From Kitasatospora sp. CB01950 (GTDB taxonomy: Bacteria > Actinomycetota > Actinomycetes > Streptomycetales > Streptomycetaceae): 64,000 nt of DNA. Under the pieces are notes generated by a model. That model did not search any database, was not told the DNA's origin, and was given only the letters and a program-made list of their open reading frames with translations. Made by a program: the position numbers and the translations under genes. The stretch lies in contig NZ_LISX01000001.1 in assembly GCF_001905465.1 (NCBI RefSeq), forward strand, positions 641,974 to 705,973, written 5' to 3'. Of this stretch, positions 25,285 to 33,654 are shown in pieces; within the stretch, counting starts at the first letter, position 1, and each line of letters starts with the position of its first letter.

Positions 25285-25995
25285 TCAGGCCAGCGTCAGC
25301 ACGTCCCCGACCCGCAGCCGCCCGGGCCGGGCGACGGAGGCCAGCGCGCCGAGCTCGCCGTCCCGCTCGTGTGCGACGGTCTTCAGGATCTCCGGCGCGT
25401 GCGGCAACCCGGGCTGCGCCGCCCCGACCATCACGCACCGCACGCTGGCCCGGACGAACGCCAGCCGCGCCCCGCCCTTCACCCGGCCCTCCCGGCCGTA
25501 CCAGCTGTCCTCGGTGAACGGCGGCGTCCCGGGCGGGGTCCGCAGCAGCACGTTCGGCCGGAACCGGCGCTCGTCCACCACCGCGGACGGCACCGCCTCG
25601 GCCACCCAGTCCAGGGTGGCGGTGGTCAGCACGCTCACCGGCAGCTCGTCGAAGTGCGACACCGCGTCCTCGCGGGCCAGTCCGACGTCCTCCTGCTCCA
25701 AGTAGGCGCGCAGGAACGCGTCCGGGTCCGGCACCGGCATCCCCAGCGGGTCGAACAGCTCCGGGCCGTCGATCCGGCTGCCCAGCCGCGAGCTGAGCCG
25801 CAGCAGGCCGTCCATCCGGCGGAACCGGCGGGTGTGCTTCCCCGACCCGAACTTCCCGGCGCCGTCGCGCACCGCGTACAGCCGGTCGCCGACCAGGCCG
25901 CGGTCGTCCACCTCGACGGAGTCGAGCAACTCGCCGCCCGTGGACTTCACGGGGTAGCGCCACAAGCGCTCGACCACACCGACGATCTGAGGCAT
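25285..25995 (-). CDS. MOSC-domain protein (molybdenum-cofactor sulfurase C-terminal type)
   Basis: 236 residues. ATG at 25995. The N-terminal beta-barrel opens with VVERLWRYPVKSTGGELLDSVEVDDRGLVGDRLYAV, typical of MOSC N-terminal domains. The MOSC core follows, with RFRPNVLLRTPPG and a Cys in RASVRCVMVGAAQPG. Such proteins carry sulfur or bind molybdenum cofactor, and some reduce N-hydroxylated compounds. A perfect TGGTCTAGACCA palindrome lies about 30 bases upstream of the start, so expression is probably under DasR or a related GntR regulator, which is unexpected for this family. Confidence 0.85.
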   Translation of the reverse strand: MPQIVGVVERLWRYPVKSTGGELLDSVEVDDRGLVGDRLYAVRDGAGKFGSGKHTRRFRRMDGLLRLSSRLGSRIDGPELFDPLGMPVPDPDAFLRAYLEQEDVGLAREDAVSHFDELPVSVLTTATLDWVAEAVPSAVVDERRFRPNVLLRTPPGTPPFTEDSWYGREGRVKGGARLAFVRASVRCVMVGAAQPGLPHAPEILKTVAHERDGELGALASVARPGRLRVGDVLTLA

Positions 25996-26024
25996 GGCGC
26001 GAGCCTAGCGCCGCCCCGGCCCGG

Positions 26025-26036
26025 TGGTCTAGACCA
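26025..26036. promoter_or_regulatory. Perfect dre-like palindrome upstream of the MOSC gene
   Basis: TGGTCTAGACCA is a complete 12-bp palindrome equal to the core of the DasR-responsive element. It lies 30-41 bases ahead of the leftward MOSC start codon, in promoter position, and just past the end of the cyclase gene. Confidence 0.65.
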
Positions 26037-26059
26037 AGTCCCGGGCAGGGAAGGCCCGT

Positions 26060-26809
26060 TCAGCCGATCCGCGCCACTGCCCGCACCGGCGCCCCGTCCG
26101 CCGCCGTCAACCGCATCGGGAACAGCGACACCTCCACCGGAACCCCCGCCGCCTGCGCCTCCAGCAGCAACGACAGGTCCGTCAGGTTCTCCGCGATCAC
26201 CCCACCGCCCTCCGGCCCCAGCAGCACCCGGTGCGCCGCCAGCAACGGCAACTCCGGCTCCGGATCGTGCTCGTCCTTCAACTCGGCGATCAGGCTCGCC
26301 ACTTCGGGATCCGACGGCCCCGGATCCGGTGTCGGGTCCACCGACAGCGCATCCACCCCGACGGTGCGCACGCCGGCCGCGACGATGGCCGCCGCCGCCT
26401 CCTCCGACAGGTACGGATGCGCGAAATACCGGTCCGTGCCCCAGTACTTGGGCCATCCCGTCGCCAACAGCAGCACCGTCCCCGGCCCCGACACCGCGAG
26501 CGCCTCCGCCAGATGCCCCGCCGTCACCTCGCTCCGGGCCGGCAGCCCCCGCAGGTCCACCACCACCGCGGGCCCCGTGAACAACTCCAACGGCAACCCG
26601 TCCAACGTCGGCCACCGCACATCCAGGTGGTACGGCGCATCCACATGCGTCCCCGTCTGCGACCCCAGATGCACCGCCAGCACATTCACCCCCTCCACCT
26701 CCGCCGTCAACGCCGCCCGCAACTCCACCCCGGGATCCCCGGGATACACCGGCATCCCGGACACCACGGGATGCGTCAGATCCACCAACTCCGCTGCCAT
26801 GGCACACAT
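26060..26809 (-). CDS. Cyclase family protein (kynurenine-formamidase-like metal hydrolase)
   Basis: 249 residues from ATG 26809; the ATG at 26800 (MAAELVDLTHP) is equally possible, since no clear ribosome site favours either. The family motif HxGTHxDAPxH appears as HLGSQTGTHVDAPYHLD (near 47-63), giving the metal-binding His and Asp. VDLTHPVVSGMPVYPGDP at the start is also typical. Members hydrolyse formamides or small lactones, such as N-formylkynurenine. No tryptophan-catabolism gene is adjacent, so the substrate is open. It diverges from the ubiX-like gene by 74 bp. Confidence 0.87.
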   Translation of the reverse strand: MCAMAAELVDLTHPVVSGMPVYPGDPGVELRAALTAEVEGVNVLAVHLGSQTGTHVDAPYHLDVRWPTLDGLPLELFTGPAVVVDLRGLPARSEVTAGHLAEALAVSGPGTVLLLATGWPKYWGTDRYFAHPYLSEEAAAAIVAAGVRTVGVDALSVDPTPDPGPSDPEVASLIAELKDEHDPEPELPLLAAHRVLLGPEGGGVIAENLTDLSLLLEAQAAGVPVEVSLFPMRLTAADGAPVRAVARIG

Positions 26810-26883
26810 TCTGAACCCAGTGGGAGCACCGGCAGGAGACCGACAGGAGTACGTGGGGCGCCCGCACCCGCGACAATGGCCCC

Positions 26884-27564
26884 ATGAGCACCACCACCCG
26901 TCGCCCCTGGGTCGTCGGCGTCTCCGGCGCCAGTGGCACCCCCTACGCCGCGTCCGTGATCCGCGCGCTGCTCGACGCCGGCGAGCCCGTCGACCTGATC
27001 GTGAGCCGGGCCGCCCGCCTGACCATCCTCGACGAGACCGGCATCTCCTTCCGGGACGCCCACTGGAAGGCCGATCTCGCGCAGTGGCTGGGCCGCGACG
27101 AGAAGGAGCTCGACGACGTCCGCCACTGGTCCGCAGGGGACTTCGCGGCGGGCCCGTCCTCCGGCTCGTACCCGGCGAAGGGCATGCTGGTCGTCCCGGC
27201 GACCACCGGCGCCGCCGCCGGCATCGCGCTGGGCCTGTCCAAGGACCTGCTCCAGCGCACCGCCGCGGTGACGCTCAAGGAGCGCCGCCCGCTGGTGCTC
27301 TGCCTGCGCGAGACCCCGCTGACCGGCTCCACCCTGCAGCACCTGGTGTCGCTGGACGCGCAGGGCGCGGTGGTGCTGCCGGCGTCGCCGGGCTTCTACG
27401 CGGGCGGCTCGACGGCCCAGGAGCTGGTGGACTTCGTCGCGGGCCGGGTGCTGGACGCGGTGGGCGTGGCGCACCGGCTGTACCGCCGTTGGTCGGGCAG
27501 CCTCGGAGAGTCGGGCAGCACTCCTGGAAGCTCCTCGGAAACGGGGCCGCGCCGGGGCGAGTGA
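26884..27564 (+). CDS. ubiX: UbiX-family flavin prenyltransferase
   Basis: 226 residues. ATG at 26884. It opens VVGVSGASGTPYAASVIRALL, the FMN-binding start of UbiX, followed by VVPATTGAAAGIALGLSKDLLQRTAAVTLKERRPLVLCLRETPL, the prenyl-phosphate and FMN site. It makes prenylated FMN for UbiD enzymes, and the UbiD-like gene lies 3 kb upstream in the same menaquinone region. The last 20 residues (Ser/Gly rich) extend past the usual end of the fold. Confidence 0.93.
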   Translation: MSTTTRRPWVVGVSGASGTPYAASVIRALLDAGEPVDLIVSRAARLTILDETGISFRDAHWKADLAQWLGRDEKELDDVRHWSAGDFAAGPSSGSYPAKGMLVVPATTGAAAGIALGLSKDLLQRTAAVTLKERRPLVLCLRETPLTGSTLQHLVSLDAQGAVVLPASPGFYAGGSTAQELVDFVAGRVLDAVGVAHRLYRRWSGSLGESGSTPGSSSETGPRRGE

Positions 27565-27631
27565 GCGGCCTCGCTACGGGAGAGTATGTTCTCTGGGATA
27601 CCCCGGTCGATCGGCGCTCGGCGCCTTGGAT

Positions 27632-27656
27632 TCCAGAAAATGATCTTGATTCTGGA
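27632..27656. promoter_or_regulatory. Inverted repeat upstream of the AsnC/Lrp gene
   Basis: TCCAGAA (27632-27638) and its complement TTCTGGA (27650-27656), separated by 11 AT-rich bases, lie 25-50 bases before the ATG. AsnC/Lrp regulators normally bind such sites in their own promoters. Confidence 0.5.
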
Positions 27657-27681
27657 GAGGTTCGGAAGGACACGGCAGGCA

Positions 27682-28143
27682 ATGGACTCTGTGGACAGGC
27701 AGCTCATTCAGGCACTCCGTGAGAACGGCCGTGCCTCGTACGCCGAGCTGGGCCGCCTGGTGGGCCTCTCCGGGCCGAGCGTGACGGACCGGATCAACCG
27801 CCTTGAGCAGGCGGGCGTGATCACCGGGTACCGGGCGACGGTCAACCCGGCGACCCTCGGCTACGGCGTGACGGCGCTGATCGGTCTTCAACTGACCGAC
27901 GCCGCCGACCACGACGACGTCTCGCACCGGCTGAAGGACCTCCCGGAGGTGGAGGACTGCTGGTTCATCGCGGGCGACGACTCGTACATGCTGAAGGTCC
28001 GGGTCCCGGATGTGGAGGGCCTGGAGTCGGTGGTCAAGCGGCTGTCCGGCACCAAGGGCGTGGCCCGCACCCGGACCACGGTGGTGCTCTCCACCAAGTG
28101 GGAGAACCGGGTCAGCGAATTGCCGCTGCACCTCGCGGAGTAA
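27682..28143 (+). CDS. Lrp/AsnC-family transcriptional regulator
   Basis: 153 residues. ATG at 27682. A winged helix covers about 1-60 (VDRQLIQALRENGRASYAELGRLVGLSGPSVTDRINRLEQAGVITGY). The RAM ligand domain covers about 65-145 (GVTALIGLQL, LPEVEDCWFIAGDDSYMLKVRVPD). Such proteins sense amino acids. It lies between ubiX and a threonine-dehydratase-like gene; control of the latter is the simplest inference. An inverted repeat upstream supports autoregulation. Confidence 0.92.
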   Translation: MDSVDRQLIQALRENGRASYAELGRLVGLSGPSVTDRINRLEQAGVITGYRATVNPATLGYGVTALIGLQLTDAADHDDVSHRLKDLPEVEDCWFIAGDDSYMLKVRVPDVEGLESVVKRLSGTKGVARTRTTVVLSTKWENRVSELPLHLAE

Positions 28144-28194
28144 GCGGACTAGGGTCGTCACCTCACGAACCGTCAACCCCGAGGATGGTCCCGC

Positions 28195-29160
28195 ATGTCC
28201 CTGGTCGACCTGGAAGACCTGCGCGCCGCCCAGCGCCGGATCGCCGGCGTGGCGGTCCGCACCCCGCTGATGCCCTGCCCGTGGGCGGAGCAGCCGGACG
28301 GGCGCCGGCTGTGGCTGAAGCCGGAGAACCTCCAGCCGACCGGGGCGTTCAAGATACGCGGGGCGTTCAACCGGCTGGCCGCGCTCACCGAGGAGGAGCG
28401 CGCCCGGGGCGTGGTGGCGCAGTCCAGCGGCAACCACGCCCAGGCGGTGGCGTACGCGGCGCAGCGGCTCGGCATCAAGGCGGTCGTCGTGATGCCCGAC
28501 ACCTCGCCCGCCGTGAAGATCGAGAACACTCGCTCGTTCGGCGCCGAGGTGCTGGTCGTCCCGGCCGAGCAGCGTGACACGCTCCCGCCGCAGCTGGTCG
28601 CCGAGCACGGCTACGTGTGGGTGCCGCCGTACGACGACCCGTACATCGTGGCGGGCCAGGGCACGGTCGGCCTGGAGATCGCCGAGGACGCCCCGGACGA
28701 CCTGGACACCGTGCTGGTGCCGGTCTCCGGCGGCGGCCTGATCGGCGGGACGGCCGCCGCGCTCAAGCTGACCTGCCCGGGCGTGCGGGTGATCGGCGTG
28801 GAGCCGGAGTTCGCGGCGGACGCGCAGGAGAGCCTGCGCAAGGGCGTCCGCACCGCCTGGCCGATCGCGGACACCTACCGCACGATCGCCGACGGCCTGC
28901 GCACCCCGTCGGTCGGCGTCCTCCCGTTCGAGCACCTCACCGCGTACGTGGACGACATCGTCACCGTCTCCGAGCAGGAGATCCGGGACACCGTCGCGCT
29001 GCTGGCCCGCCGCGGCCGACTGGTCGCCGAGCCGTCCGGCGCGGTCGCCGCGGCCGCGTACTTCCACCGTGCCGAGGAGCTCGGCGGCCGGGTCTTCGCG
29101 GCCGTGGTCAGCGGTGGGAACGTGGAGCCCGCCCTGCTGGCCGAGCTGCTGGCGGTCTAG
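28195..29160 (+). CDS. PLP-dependent threonine/serine dehydratase family enzyme
   Basis: 321 residues. ATG at 28195. PLP lysine K53 lies in [18 protein letters not shown]. Substrate loop [13 protein letters not shown] and the phosphate-binding glycine run [11 protein letters not shown] complete the beta-family fold (fold type II). There is no C-terminal ACT regulatory domain, so it is the short catabolic form or a serine racemase-like enzyme. Reaction expected: deamination of Thr to 2-oxobutyrate or Ser to pyruvate. The AsnC gene 51 bp upstream may regulate it. Confidence 0.9.
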   Translation: MSLVDLEDLRAAQRRIAGVAVRTPLMPCPWAEQPDGRRLWLKPENLQPTGAFKIRGAFNRLAALTEEERARGVVAQSSGNHAQAVAYAAQRLGIKAVVVMPDTSPAVKIENTRSFGAEVLVVPAEQRDTLPPQLVAEHGYVWVPPYDDPYIVAGQGTVGLEIAEDAPDDLDTVLVPVSGGGLIGGTAAALKLTCPGVRVIGVEPEFAADAQESLRKGVRTAWPIADTYRTIADGLRTPSVGVLPFEHLTAYVDDIVTVSEQEIRDTVALLARRGRLVAEPSGAVAAAAYFHRAEELGGRVFAAVVSGGNVEPALLAELLAV

Positions 29161-29211
29161 GCGTAGTCTCGACTGGCAACGAAACGAAGGACCGAGGAGG
29201 CGGAGCGCCGC

Positions 29212-30375
29212 ATGGACGCAGGGCTCAAGCGCGAGCTGGAGGCGAAGGTCTACGCCGGTGAGCGGCTGACCCGCGAGGACGGGATCGCGCTCTACGAGAG
29301 CGACGACCTGGCCTGGCTGGGTGGCCTGGCGCACCACGTGCGGACGCAGAAGAACGGCGACGTCGTCCACTTCAACGTCAACCGCCACCTCAACATGACC
29401 AACGTGTGCAGCGCCTCCTGCGCGTACTGCTCGTTCCAGCGCAAGCCGGGCGAGAAGGACGCGTACACGATGCGCATCGAGGAGGCCGTCCGGCTCGCCA
29501 AGGCGATGGAGTCGGAGTCCCTCACCGAGCTGCACATCGTCAACGGCCTGCACCCCACCCTTCCGTGGCGCTACTACCCGCGCTCGCTGAAGGAGCTGAA
29601 GGCCGCGCTGCCGAACGTCTCGCTGAAGGCGTTCACCGCGACCGAGATCCACTGGTTCGAGCGGATCAGCGGCCTGACGGCGAGCGAGATCCTGGACGAG
29701 CTGATCGAGGCCGGCCTGGAGTCGCTGACCGGCGGCGGCGCGGAGATCTTCGACTGGGAGGTCCGCCAGCACATCGTCGACCACGAGACCCACTGGGAGG
29801 ACTGGTCGCGCATTCACCGCCTGGCGCACGAGAAGGGCCTCAAGACCCCGGCCACCATGCTGTACGGCCACATCGAGGAGCCCCGCCACCGGGTCGACCA
29901 CGTGCTGCGGCTGCGTGAACTGCAGGACGAGACCGGCGGTTTCCAGGTCTTCATCCCGCTGCGCTACCAGCACGACTTCCACGACTCCAAGGACGGCAAG
30001 GTCCGCAACCGTCTGATGGACCGCACCGAGATGGCCACCGGCGCCGAGGCGCTGAAGACCTTCGCGGTGTCCCGTCTGCTGTTCGACAACGTCCCGCACG
30101 TCAAGGTGTTCTGGGTGATGCACGGCGTCACCACCGCGCAGCTGGCGCTCAGCCACGGCGCGGACGACATGGACGGCTCGGTGGTCGAGTACAAGATCAC
30201 CCACGACGCGGACAACTTCGGCACCCCGAACAAGCTGGGCCGCGACGACCTGCTCGGCCTGATCCGGGACGCCGGCTTCCGCCCGGTCGAGCGCAACACC
30301 CGCTACGAGATCATCCGCGAGTACGACGGCCCGGACCTGCAGCGCCGGGAGACCCCGCAGGCCATGCGCCTCTGA
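29212..30375 (+). CDS. mqnE: Aminofutalosine synthase MqnE (radical SAM)
   Basis: 387 residues. ATG at 29212. The radical-SAM Fe-S motif CxxxCxxC is C66-SAS-C70-AY-C73 in NMTNVCSASCAYCSFQRKPG. Further family blocks are ELHIVNGLHPTLPWRYYP, TGGGAEIF and ATMLYGHIEEPRHRVDH. MqnE joins SAM to 3-[(1-carboxyvinyl)oxy]benzoate to make aminofutalosine, an early step of the futalosine menaquinone pathway. Length fits. A long hairpin follows the stop. Confidence 0.96.
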   Translation: MDAGLKRELEAKVYAGERLTREDGIALYESDDLAWLGGLAHHVRTQKNGDVVHFNVNRHLNMTNVCSASCAYCSFQRKPGEKDAYTMRIEEAVRLAKAMESESLTELHIVNGLHPTLPWRYYPRSLKELKAALPNVSLKAFTATEIHWFERISGLTASEILDELIEAGLESLTGGGAEIFDWEVRQHIVDHETHWEDWSRIHRLAHEKGLKTPATMLYGHIEEPRHRVDHVLRLRELQDETGGFQVFIPLRYQHDFHDSKDGKVRNRLMDRTEMATGAEALKTFAVSRLLFDNVPHVKVFWVMHGVTTAQLALSHGADDMDGSVVEYKITHDADNFGTPNKLGRDDLLGLIRDAGFRPVERNTRYEIIREYDGPDLQRRETPQAMRL

Positions 30376-30392
30376 CTCCCGCTCGATCCCTC

Positions 30393-30427
30393 TGCGCCCG
30401 GCGGCCGGTTCTCGGCCGCCGGGCGCA
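30393..30427 (+). terminator. Hairpin terminator after mqnE
   Basis: A perfect 15-bp stem (TGCGCCCGGCGGCCG and its complement) with a 5-base GTTCT loop, 17 bases after the stop. Confidence 0.85.
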
Positions 30428-30576
30428 CGGCTGTTTCCCGGGGGGCGTGCGGGGTAGCTGTGCACCACCCGGAGCGCCTCTCACCACCGACGTAGCATCT
30501 CCGGGCCCGTACGCTCACAGGCTCATCACACGGCCCGGGTTCCACCGCGTCCGCCGGGTCTGGGAGGATCGACGGC

Positions 30577-31485
30577 ATGTCCGGTTCCCATCGCGCCGCC
30601 TCGCACCGCCACTCGGCCCCCGCGCCGGCCCCCTGGAGCGAGGACGAGCAGCCCCAGGGCCGAGCCGCGTCCCGTCGCCGTCGCAAGCCGAAGCCGCGCC
30701 GCGCCGCCAAGCTCACCGTCGGCACCGCGACCCTGCTGGCCCTGACGGCCGGCTGGTTCACCATCGGCCCGGGCCGGGACTTCCAGGGCGAGACCGCCAG
30801 CGCCGCCCCGGACCGCGAGGCCGAGGCCGCCCCCGTCAAGGCCGCCGACTCGCACACCGACGCCCCGGCCGCCGACCGCTCCGCCCGGGACCGGATCACG
30901 GCCATACCGGGGCTCGGCGCCTCCTGGACGGCGAAGATCCCCGCCGAGACCCGCCAGGTGCTGGTCGCCAGCGGCAAGGACAAGGACTCCTCGGACAACA
31001 CCGTCACGCTGTGGACCCGCGGCGACGACGGCGGCTGGCAGGCCGGCCAGTCCTGGCCCGCCCACAACGCCTACAAGGGCTGGACCACCGACCACCACTC
31101 CGGCGACCTGCGCAGCCCGATCGGCATGTTCTCGCTCACCGACGCCGGCGGCCGCGACGCCGACCCCGGCTCCAAGCTGCCGTACGACCACAACGCCAAG
31201 TTCGTGATGGGCGGCCGCGGCTTCAACAACGAACCGCTGGCCGGCTCCTTCGACTACGTGGTCGCGATCAACTACAACCGGGTGGTCGGCGCCTCCCCGC
31301 TTGACGGCCGCTTCCCGGAGGGCGCGGCCAAGGGCGGCGGCATCTGGCTGCACCTCGACCACGGCGGCCCCACCCACGGCTGCATCTCGCTGACCGAGGA
31401 CCACATGGTCGAGCTGATCAAGACCCTCGACCCGGCCCTGCACCCGATGATCGTCATGGGAGACGCCCAATCCCTCGCGGCGTGA
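30577..31485 (+). CDS. L,D-transpeptidase (YkuD fold) family protein
   Basis: 302 residues. ATG at 30577. A cytosolic basic stretch (RRRRKPKPRRAAK) precedes one membrane helix (about 45-63), so it is probably anchored with the catalytic part outside. The YkuD active site appears as HLDHGGPTHGCISL, with H259/H267 and nucleophile C269. These enzymes make 3-3 crosslinks in peptidoglycan or act as carboxypeptidases. The insert ending in GRDADPGSKLPYDHN is typical of an actinobacterial branch whose activity is less sure. Confidence 0.83.
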   Translation: MSGSHRAASHRHSAPAPAPWSEDEQPQGRAASRRRRKPKPRRAAKLTVGTATLLALTAGWFTIGPGRDFQGETASAAPDREAEAAPVKAADSHTDAPAADRSARDRITAIPGLGASWTAKIPAETRQVLVASGKDKDSSDNTVTLWTRGDDGGWQAGQSWPAHNAYKGWTTDHHSGDLRSPIGMFSLTDAGGRDADPGSKLPYDHNAKFVMGGRGFNNEPLAGSFDYVVAINYNRVVGASPLDGRFPEGAAKGGGIWLHLDHGGPTHGCISLTEDHMVELIKTLDPALHPMIVMGDAQSLAA

Positions 31486-31580
31486 GCGCTTCCGGTTGTG
31501 AGGGCCCTACAGCTTCCGGCACCCGATCCTGTACCAGGGCGTTACCGCCCGACTCGCCGGTAACCCGGTTGAGTGGCAGT

Positions 31581-32525
31581 ATGACCGCCTCCCGCATTGT
31601 GGCGCTGGGCCACTACCAGCCGCCGAAGATCCTCACCAACGACGATCTCTCGGCGATGGTCGACACCGACGACCAGTGGATCCGCAGCCGGGTCGGCATC
31701 CGGGCCCGGCACATCGCCGAGGACGAGACCCTGGTCGACCTCGCCACGAGCGCTGCCCAGAAGGCCTTGGCCCGCGCGGGAGTGACCCCCGACCAGATCG
31801 ACCTGGTCGCCGTCGCCACCTGCACCGCCCTCGAACGCAGCCCCAACACCGCCGCCGCGGTCGCCGCCCGGCTCGGCATCCCCACCCCCGCCGCCTACGA
31901 CCTGAACACCGTCTGCTCGGGCTTCTCGTACGCGCTGGCCACCGCCGACCACGCGATCCGGGCCGGTGCCGCCACCCGCGCGCTGGTGATCGGCGCCGAG
32001 CGGATGTCCGACATCGTGGACTGGACCGACCGCACCACCTGCGTGATCTTCGCGGACGGCGCGGGCGCCGCCGTCCTGGAGGCCGTCCCCGACGACCGGG
32101 CCGGCATCGGCCCCGTGGTGTGGGGCTCCGACCCGGAGAAGAACGAGGCGGTGGTGATCAGCGGCTGGCAGCCGATCATCAGCCAGCAGGGCCAGACCGT
32201 CTTCCGCTGGGCCACCACCCAGGTCGCCCCACTGGCCCGCCAGGCCTGCGAGAAGGCCGGCCTCGACCCGTCCGAGCTGCGCGGCTTCGTCGCCCACCAG
32301 GCCAACCTGCGGATCATCGACGCGATCGCCGGGAAGCTCGGCCTGGCCGAGGACGCGGTGATCGCCCGCGACGTGATCGAATCCGGCAACACCTCCGCCG
32401 CCTCCATCCCGCTCGCGCTGTCCAAGCTGGTCGAGCGCGGCGAGCTGCACAGCGGCGACCCGGTGCTGCTGTTCGGCTTCGGCGGCGGCCTCGCCTGGGC
32501 CGGCCAGGTGGTGCGCTGCCCCTGA
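31581..32525 (+). CDS. Beta-ketoacyl-ACP synthase III family protein
   Basis: 314 residues. ATG at 31581 preceded by GAGTGG. Thiolase fold with the complete KAS III triad: C112 in LNTVCSGFSYALA, H239 in FVAHQANLRI, and N270 in ESGNTSAASIPLAL. The final GFGGGLAWAGQVV is the normal end. It condenses a CoA-primed acyl group with malonyl-ACP. No other fatty acid synthase genes adjoin it, so this is a stand-alone FabH paralogue that may serve fatty acid or specialised metabolism. Confidence 0.92.
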   Translation: MTASRIVALGHYQPPKILTNDDLSAMVDTDDQWIRSRVGIRARHIAEDETLVDLATSAAQKALARAGVTPDQIDLVAVATCTALERSPNTAAAVAARLGIPTPAAYDLNTVCSGFSYALATADHAIRAGAATRALVIGAERMSDIVDWTDRTTCVIFADGAGAAVLEAVPDDRAGIGPVVWGSDPEKNEAVVISGWQPIISQQGQTVFRWATTQVAPLARQACEKAGLDPSELRGFVAHQANLRIIDAIAGKLGLAEDAVIARDVIESGNTSAASIPLALSKLVERGELHSGDPVLLFGFGGGLAWAGQVVRCP

Positions 32526-32544
32526 CGGGGGGCCTGCGGACACG

Positions 32545-32587
32545 GCGCAGGGGCGGCCGGGAGAACTTCTCCCGACCGCCCCTGCGC
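32545..32587 (+). terminator. Hairpin terminator after the FabH-like gene
   Basis: Outer stem GCGCAGGGGCGG with its complement at 32576-32587, and inner stem CGGGAGAA/TTCTCCCG, 20 bases after the stop. It also faces the end of the leftward TetR gene, so it may work both ways. Confidence 0.85.
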
Positions 32588-32705
32588 TTCGTTGTCTGGT
32601 GCGGTTGACGCCCCGCGGTACGTCGGCGAACCTCCCCCGAGGACACGGCCGCGTCCGACGCACCCCGGACAGGAACCGGGGCCGGGCGCCACTGGACTGG
32701 GTCTG

Positions 32706-33347
32706 TTACTTCGGCGGCTTCTTTCCGGTGACTCCGAGGTACACCTGGAGCGCCAGGCTGGGCTTGAGGTCCTTGACCTTCACGCCCCACGAGGTGAACG
32801 CCTTCGAGTGCTCCGCGGACGCGGCCAGCAACGTCACCAGGGCGCCGGCGACGGCCGAACCGTCGACCGTCTTGTCGGTCTTGCCCTGGGTGTTGCGAAC
32901 CGCCTCGGCGAGCGGAGAGGCCACCGAGTTGAGGACCTTCATACGGATCTTGAAGAACCGCTTGTCCCCTTCCGCGGCACCGAGCGTGACCACTCGGAGA
33001 ATGGCGTCATTCTTGCGCCAGAAGGCGAGGAATCCGTCCACCAGTTCTTCAGAAGTGGCAAGGCCGGTCTTTCCCGCCCAGGACTTTCCATCGACGAGCT
33101 CTTTGAGCCCGCCGCTGTCCTCGGCCATTTCCTCGGCGATCTCAAGGACTGCGCCCTCGACATCCGGGAAGTACTGGTAGAAGGTCGCGGGGGAGGTACC
33201 CGCCATACGGGCGACGTCGATGACCTTGACGTCCCGGTACGGCGACGTGCTGAGCATCTCGCGGAGGCAGTCGAGCAGCTTCTGCCGCGTCTCCTGTCCG
33301 CGCCGCCCGGCGACGCGACCGTCGACGGTGCGAACTTGTCCTGTCAT
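32706..33347 (-). CDS. TetR-family transcriptional regulator
   Basis: 213 residues. ATG at 33347. The TetR helix-turn-helix covers about 15-62: ETRQKLLDCLREMLSTSPYRDVKVIDVARMAGTSPATFYQYF. The C-terminal ligand domain is not typical of a known class. The base composition is less GC rich in the middle than in neighbouring genes. An 11-bp palindrome lies upstream. It diverges from afsK; no clear target gene is adjacent except possibly the FabH-like gene that converges on it. Confidence 0.9.
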   Translation of the reverse strand: MTGQVRTVDGRVAGRRGQETRQKLLDCLREMLSTSPYRDVKVIDVARMAGTSPATFYQYFPDVEGAVLEIAEEMAEDSGGLKELVDGKSWAGKTGLATSEELVDGFLAFWRKNDAILRVVTLGAAEGDKRFFKIRMKVLNSVASPLAEAVRNTQGKTDKTVDGSAVAGALVTLLAASAEHSKAFTSWGVKVKDLKPSLALQVYLGVTGKKPPK

Positions 33348-33654
33348 GCCGTCAGCTTACCGTGGCACGATCTTGGCGCGATTCGGTAGTGCGACTATTA
33401 GTCCGCTCGTGCGGAGAATCAACGACTTTTCAGCGTGTGTTGTTGCCCCCCCGTGCACTGATGACCCCACAGCGTGACGACAAGTCAGCCTGAGAGGGTT
33501 GGGCGGGCCCCGTCGGCCCCCTCGGCGGCCCGCCGGCCGCCGGGCCGGGCCGGGTGACACGGGCGGGTGAGATTGGCTCCAGGACGGCGGGCATTGGAGA
33601 ATCGGGGGCGCGCCACCGCCGGGGGGCGTTGGCTGAAGGGGAGGTGGCTGCGGA
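33348..33654. other. 307-bp divergent region between tetR and afsK
   Basis: No gene is supported. The tetR side is AT-richer and holds the palindrome GACTATTAGTC (33393-33403), a probable TetR operator. The afsK side is G rich with no clear promoter hexamers. Confidence 0.5.
33393..33403. promoter_or_regulatory. 11-bp palindrome, candidate TetR operator
   Basis: GACTA-T-TAGTC lies 46-56 bases upstream of the tetR start in the AT-rich promoter region. Confidence 0.45.
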
